NCBI GenBank assembly: GCA_963575745.1
Contig: CAUYUJ010021169.1
Location: 1 to 25,021, forward strand
Length of the DNA stretch: 25,021 nucleotides
Direction of reading: 5' to 3'
Source of the DNA: Prorocentrum cordatum
Lineage: Eukaryota > Sar > Dinophyceae > Prorocentrales > Prorocentraceae
This document shows positions 23,716-25,021 of this stretch, one piece after another. A program made the position numbers and the translations under genes. How positions within the stretch are numbered: the stretch's first letter is position 1; every line of letters starts with the position of its first letter. The notes under the pieces are model-generated. The model saw nothing but the letters and a program-made list of their open reading frames with translations, did no database searches and was not told the DNA's origin.

Positions 23716-23882
23716 CAAGTCGGGCGTGTCCCCCTACAGGGGGATTTTGGGGGAAAAACTACAAATACTCCAAGAAATCCCCCCCCCGTAATGTTCCAAA
23801 AGATGTCCAAACATCGTCCCCTGGACCATGTCCTGACTGTTTCTGAAGCTTCCCCCTGTGGAGGGGGACAGGCCCGACCTCG
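23716..23882. mobile_element. MITE of the AAGTCGGGC family, diverged copy
   Basis: The left end reads TCAAGTCGGGCGTGTCCCCC followed by TACAGGGGGATTTTGG. The right end, other strand, reads AGGTCGGGCCTGTCCCCCTC followed by CACAGGGGGAAGC. About 167 bp. The interior differs from the copies at 14573 and 22235 and lacks the AATAGTCTGGGGACTATT palindrome. The target duplication is not clear. Confidence 0.8.
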
Positions 23883-23992
23883 CCCCAGCCCCTCCCCGCA
23901 CGAGCACGGTGCCCCCCGCGAGGCCGCGCCCCTCTGCCCTCTGCCGCCCACCCCCCGCGGGGCCCGCGCCCGCAGCTCCCGCGCGGGCCCCC

Positions 23993-24081
23993 TCCCGCCG
24001 GGGAGCACCGCCGTCGGGGAGAGCGCCGCCCCTGCCCGCCATGGGGGAGGGGCGGGGCTCCGGCGGTGCTCCCCGGGGAGG
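23993..24081. repeat. GC-rich foldback
   Basis: GGGGAGCACCGCCG (24000-24013) pairs exactly with CGGCGGTGCTCCCC (24061-24074). The pairing extends outward (CCTCCC against GGGAGG) and inward (GAGCGCCGCCCCTGCCC against GGGGAGGGGCGGGGCTC) to form a palindrome of about 90 bp around 24040. Confidence 0.75.
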
Positions 24082-24149
24082 GGCGGTGCGCCTCGGGCGC
24101 GCCCGGGGAGGCTCGCGAGGAGCTGCGCCATGTCGGGCCGAAGGAAAGG

Positions 24150-24292
24150 GGGGGGAGAGGGGGGGAGGAGGGAGGAGGAGGAGGAGGAGGAGGAGGGAGG
24201 AGGGAGGAGGGAGGAGGGAGAGGGAGGAAGGAAAGGGGAGGAGGAGGAGGAGGAGGAGGAGGAGAGGAGGAGGAGGAGGAGGAGGAGAGCCC
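24150..24292. repeat. (GGA)n microsatellite
   Basis: GGA/GGGA triplets with few interruptions. It follows TCGGGCCGAAGGAAAGGGG at 24133, which resembles the left end of the foldback at 14220. Confidence 0.95.
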
Positions 24293-24382
24293 CCGGGCGG
24301 GCAGCCAGTTGGTGTGGGCGGCACCTCCCGGCGTCCGGGGGAACTGAAACCCGCTTAGTCGTGGCCTGTATGGGGGCTGCGC

Positions 24383-24445
24383 CACTGCCGAAACCACCCA
24401 CCCACCCACGGCATTGCCGTGGGTGGGTGGGTGGTTTCGGCAGTG
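24383..24445. repeat. Perfect 63-bp palindrome
   Basis: Two 31-base arms (CACTGCCGAAACCACCC..., with a triple CCCA repeat) pair without mismatch around a single central T at 24414. The arm has no resemblance to the other foldbacks. It borders the hairpin array that follows. Confidence 0.95.
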
Positions 24446-24459
24446 GGGGCACCGACCCC

Positions 24460-24754
24460 GGTCTTCGGACCTAAACGGTAATCCCGATTCGGCTGCGGCC
24501 GAATCGGGTCCCCTCCACTGTCTTGGCCCGGCGACTCCCCGGTCGCGCCAGGGTGTGGAGGGGGGGTCTGGCTTCGGCCAGGCTCGTGGGGAGTCCTGCT
24601 CTGTCCCCCTTGGGCAAGGGGACTGGGGGGAGCAGGCCTGGCTACCCATGCGCGGTAACACGCGCCGTGTGCCCCGCACGGTGACGTGGGGTAGCCTGTG
24701 TCCCCTGGTGCAGGAAGAACCAGGGAGGCATGGGGGCCGCCCGCCTGCGGCGGG
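24460..24754 (+). ncRNA. Candidate structured RNA: array of abutting stems with UNCG tetraloops
   Basis: Stems seen directly, in order: GGTC-TTCG-GACC (24460-24471); an 11-bp stem CCCGATTCGGC-TGCG-GCCGAATCGGG (24483-24508); a nested stem with outer CCCTCCAC/GTGGAGGG (24511-24562) and inner GCGAC/GTCGC; CTGGC-TTCG-GCCAG (24568-24581); outer CCTGCTC/GAGCAGG with inner GTCCCCCTT/AAGGGGAC (24595-24636); a three-way junction closed by GGCTACCC/GGGTAGCC (24640-24696) holding GCGCG/CGCGC and CGTG/CACG hairpins; CCCTGGT/ACCAGGG (24703-24725); CCCGCC-TGC-GGCGGG (24740-24754). Three loops are of the extra-stable C(UNCG)G type when read on the + strand. No known RNA family was recognised. A GC-rich spacer of repeats, such as a transcribed spacer, is an alternative. 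Confidence 0.45.
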
Positions 24755-24990
24755 TTCGTGGAGCTCCTGATGCTCCGCGTGGTGAGCCGGGCGCCTCTTC
24801 TTTTTCGCTTCTTTTCTCTTCTTCCCCCCTTCCCCCCCCCTCGGGCCCCCTCGGCTGCGGCCGCCTGCTCCGGGCGGTCGCGGGGTGGGCAATGCCCCAC
24901 TCTCGCGCGGTGTCAGGATGTCACCGCGCTGTGGCAGCGGCCCAGCGTTGGGGCGGAGACATCGTGCCCGCCTCCTATGCAGTGCCCAGG
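24755..24990. other. Unassigned, with a TC-rich patch
   Basis: CTTTTTCGCTTCTTTTCTC-type pyrimidine run at about 24795-24842, then mixed GC-rich sequence. No gene. Confidence 0.35.
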
Positions 24991-25021
24991 GGGAGGAGGA
25001 GGAGGAGGAGGAGGAGGAGGA
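24991..25021. repeat. (GGA)n microsatellite at the window edge
   Basis: Pure GGA triplets cut by the end of the window. Confidence 0.9.

Noticed and set aside
23759-24892. 377-codon minus-strand frame
   Set aside because: Crosses a MITE, a foldback, the GGA tract and the stem array; low-complexity throughout.

Overview
The window looks like nuclear DNA from a GC-rich dinoflagellate. The strongest sign is a degenerate copy of the dinoflagellate spliced leader at 1119-1141, lying in front of an intronless ORF that is followed by a short poly(A) tract. This is the pattern left when a trans-spliced mRNA is copied back into the genome. Small GT-AG introns with inverted-repeat ends, very long trinucleotide tracts, many foldback elements and a non-LTR retroelement fit the same origin. 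The species cannot be named from the sequence alone.

Layout. 1-1118 holds simple repeats, a foldback and a TCG-rich repeat module, with no gene. 1119-2164 is an apparent retrocopy of unknown function. 2317-2529 is a palindrome built from 31-bp repeats. 2786-4741 is a two-exon gene of unknown function with a basic tail. 5486-7693 is a large ORF resembling a CACTA/Plavaka-like DDE transposase. 7694-12060 is gene-poor and holds CCT, TA, CT and GGAGCT-type repeats.

From 12067 on the + strand there are exons of a Dicer-type (RIG-I-like family) helicase: a DEAH exon, a linker exon, a helicase-C exon and two short downstream exons to about 16180. The introns are 179, 363, about 2040 and 184 bp. The long one is packed with foldback elements. 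A small two-exon segment resembling a double-stranded-RNA-binding domain lies at 22695-23069 on the same strand. It may belong to the same gene. If so, the 6.5 kb between them is one or more introns holding a 600-bp CCT tract and a whole antisense retroelement (about 17459-21568). That retroelement has a CxxC zinc knuckle, a reverse transcriptase with YLDD, a CCHC knuckle and, after a frame change, a restriction-like endonuclease domain.

The last 3.5 kb (21.5-25 kb) is dominated by inverted-repeat elements. Two MITE copies (14573-14719 and 22235-22426) share terminal repeats, an internal palindrome and perfect 8-bp target duplications. Two other foldbacks have 5-bp target duplications. At 24460-24754 there is a run of abutting stems, three of them capped by C(UNCG)G tetraloops. 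This is the best candidate here for an undescribed structured RNA.

Most long frames across CCT/GGA/CT tracts are repeat translations and are not called as genes. No tRNA, rRNA or CRISPR array was found.
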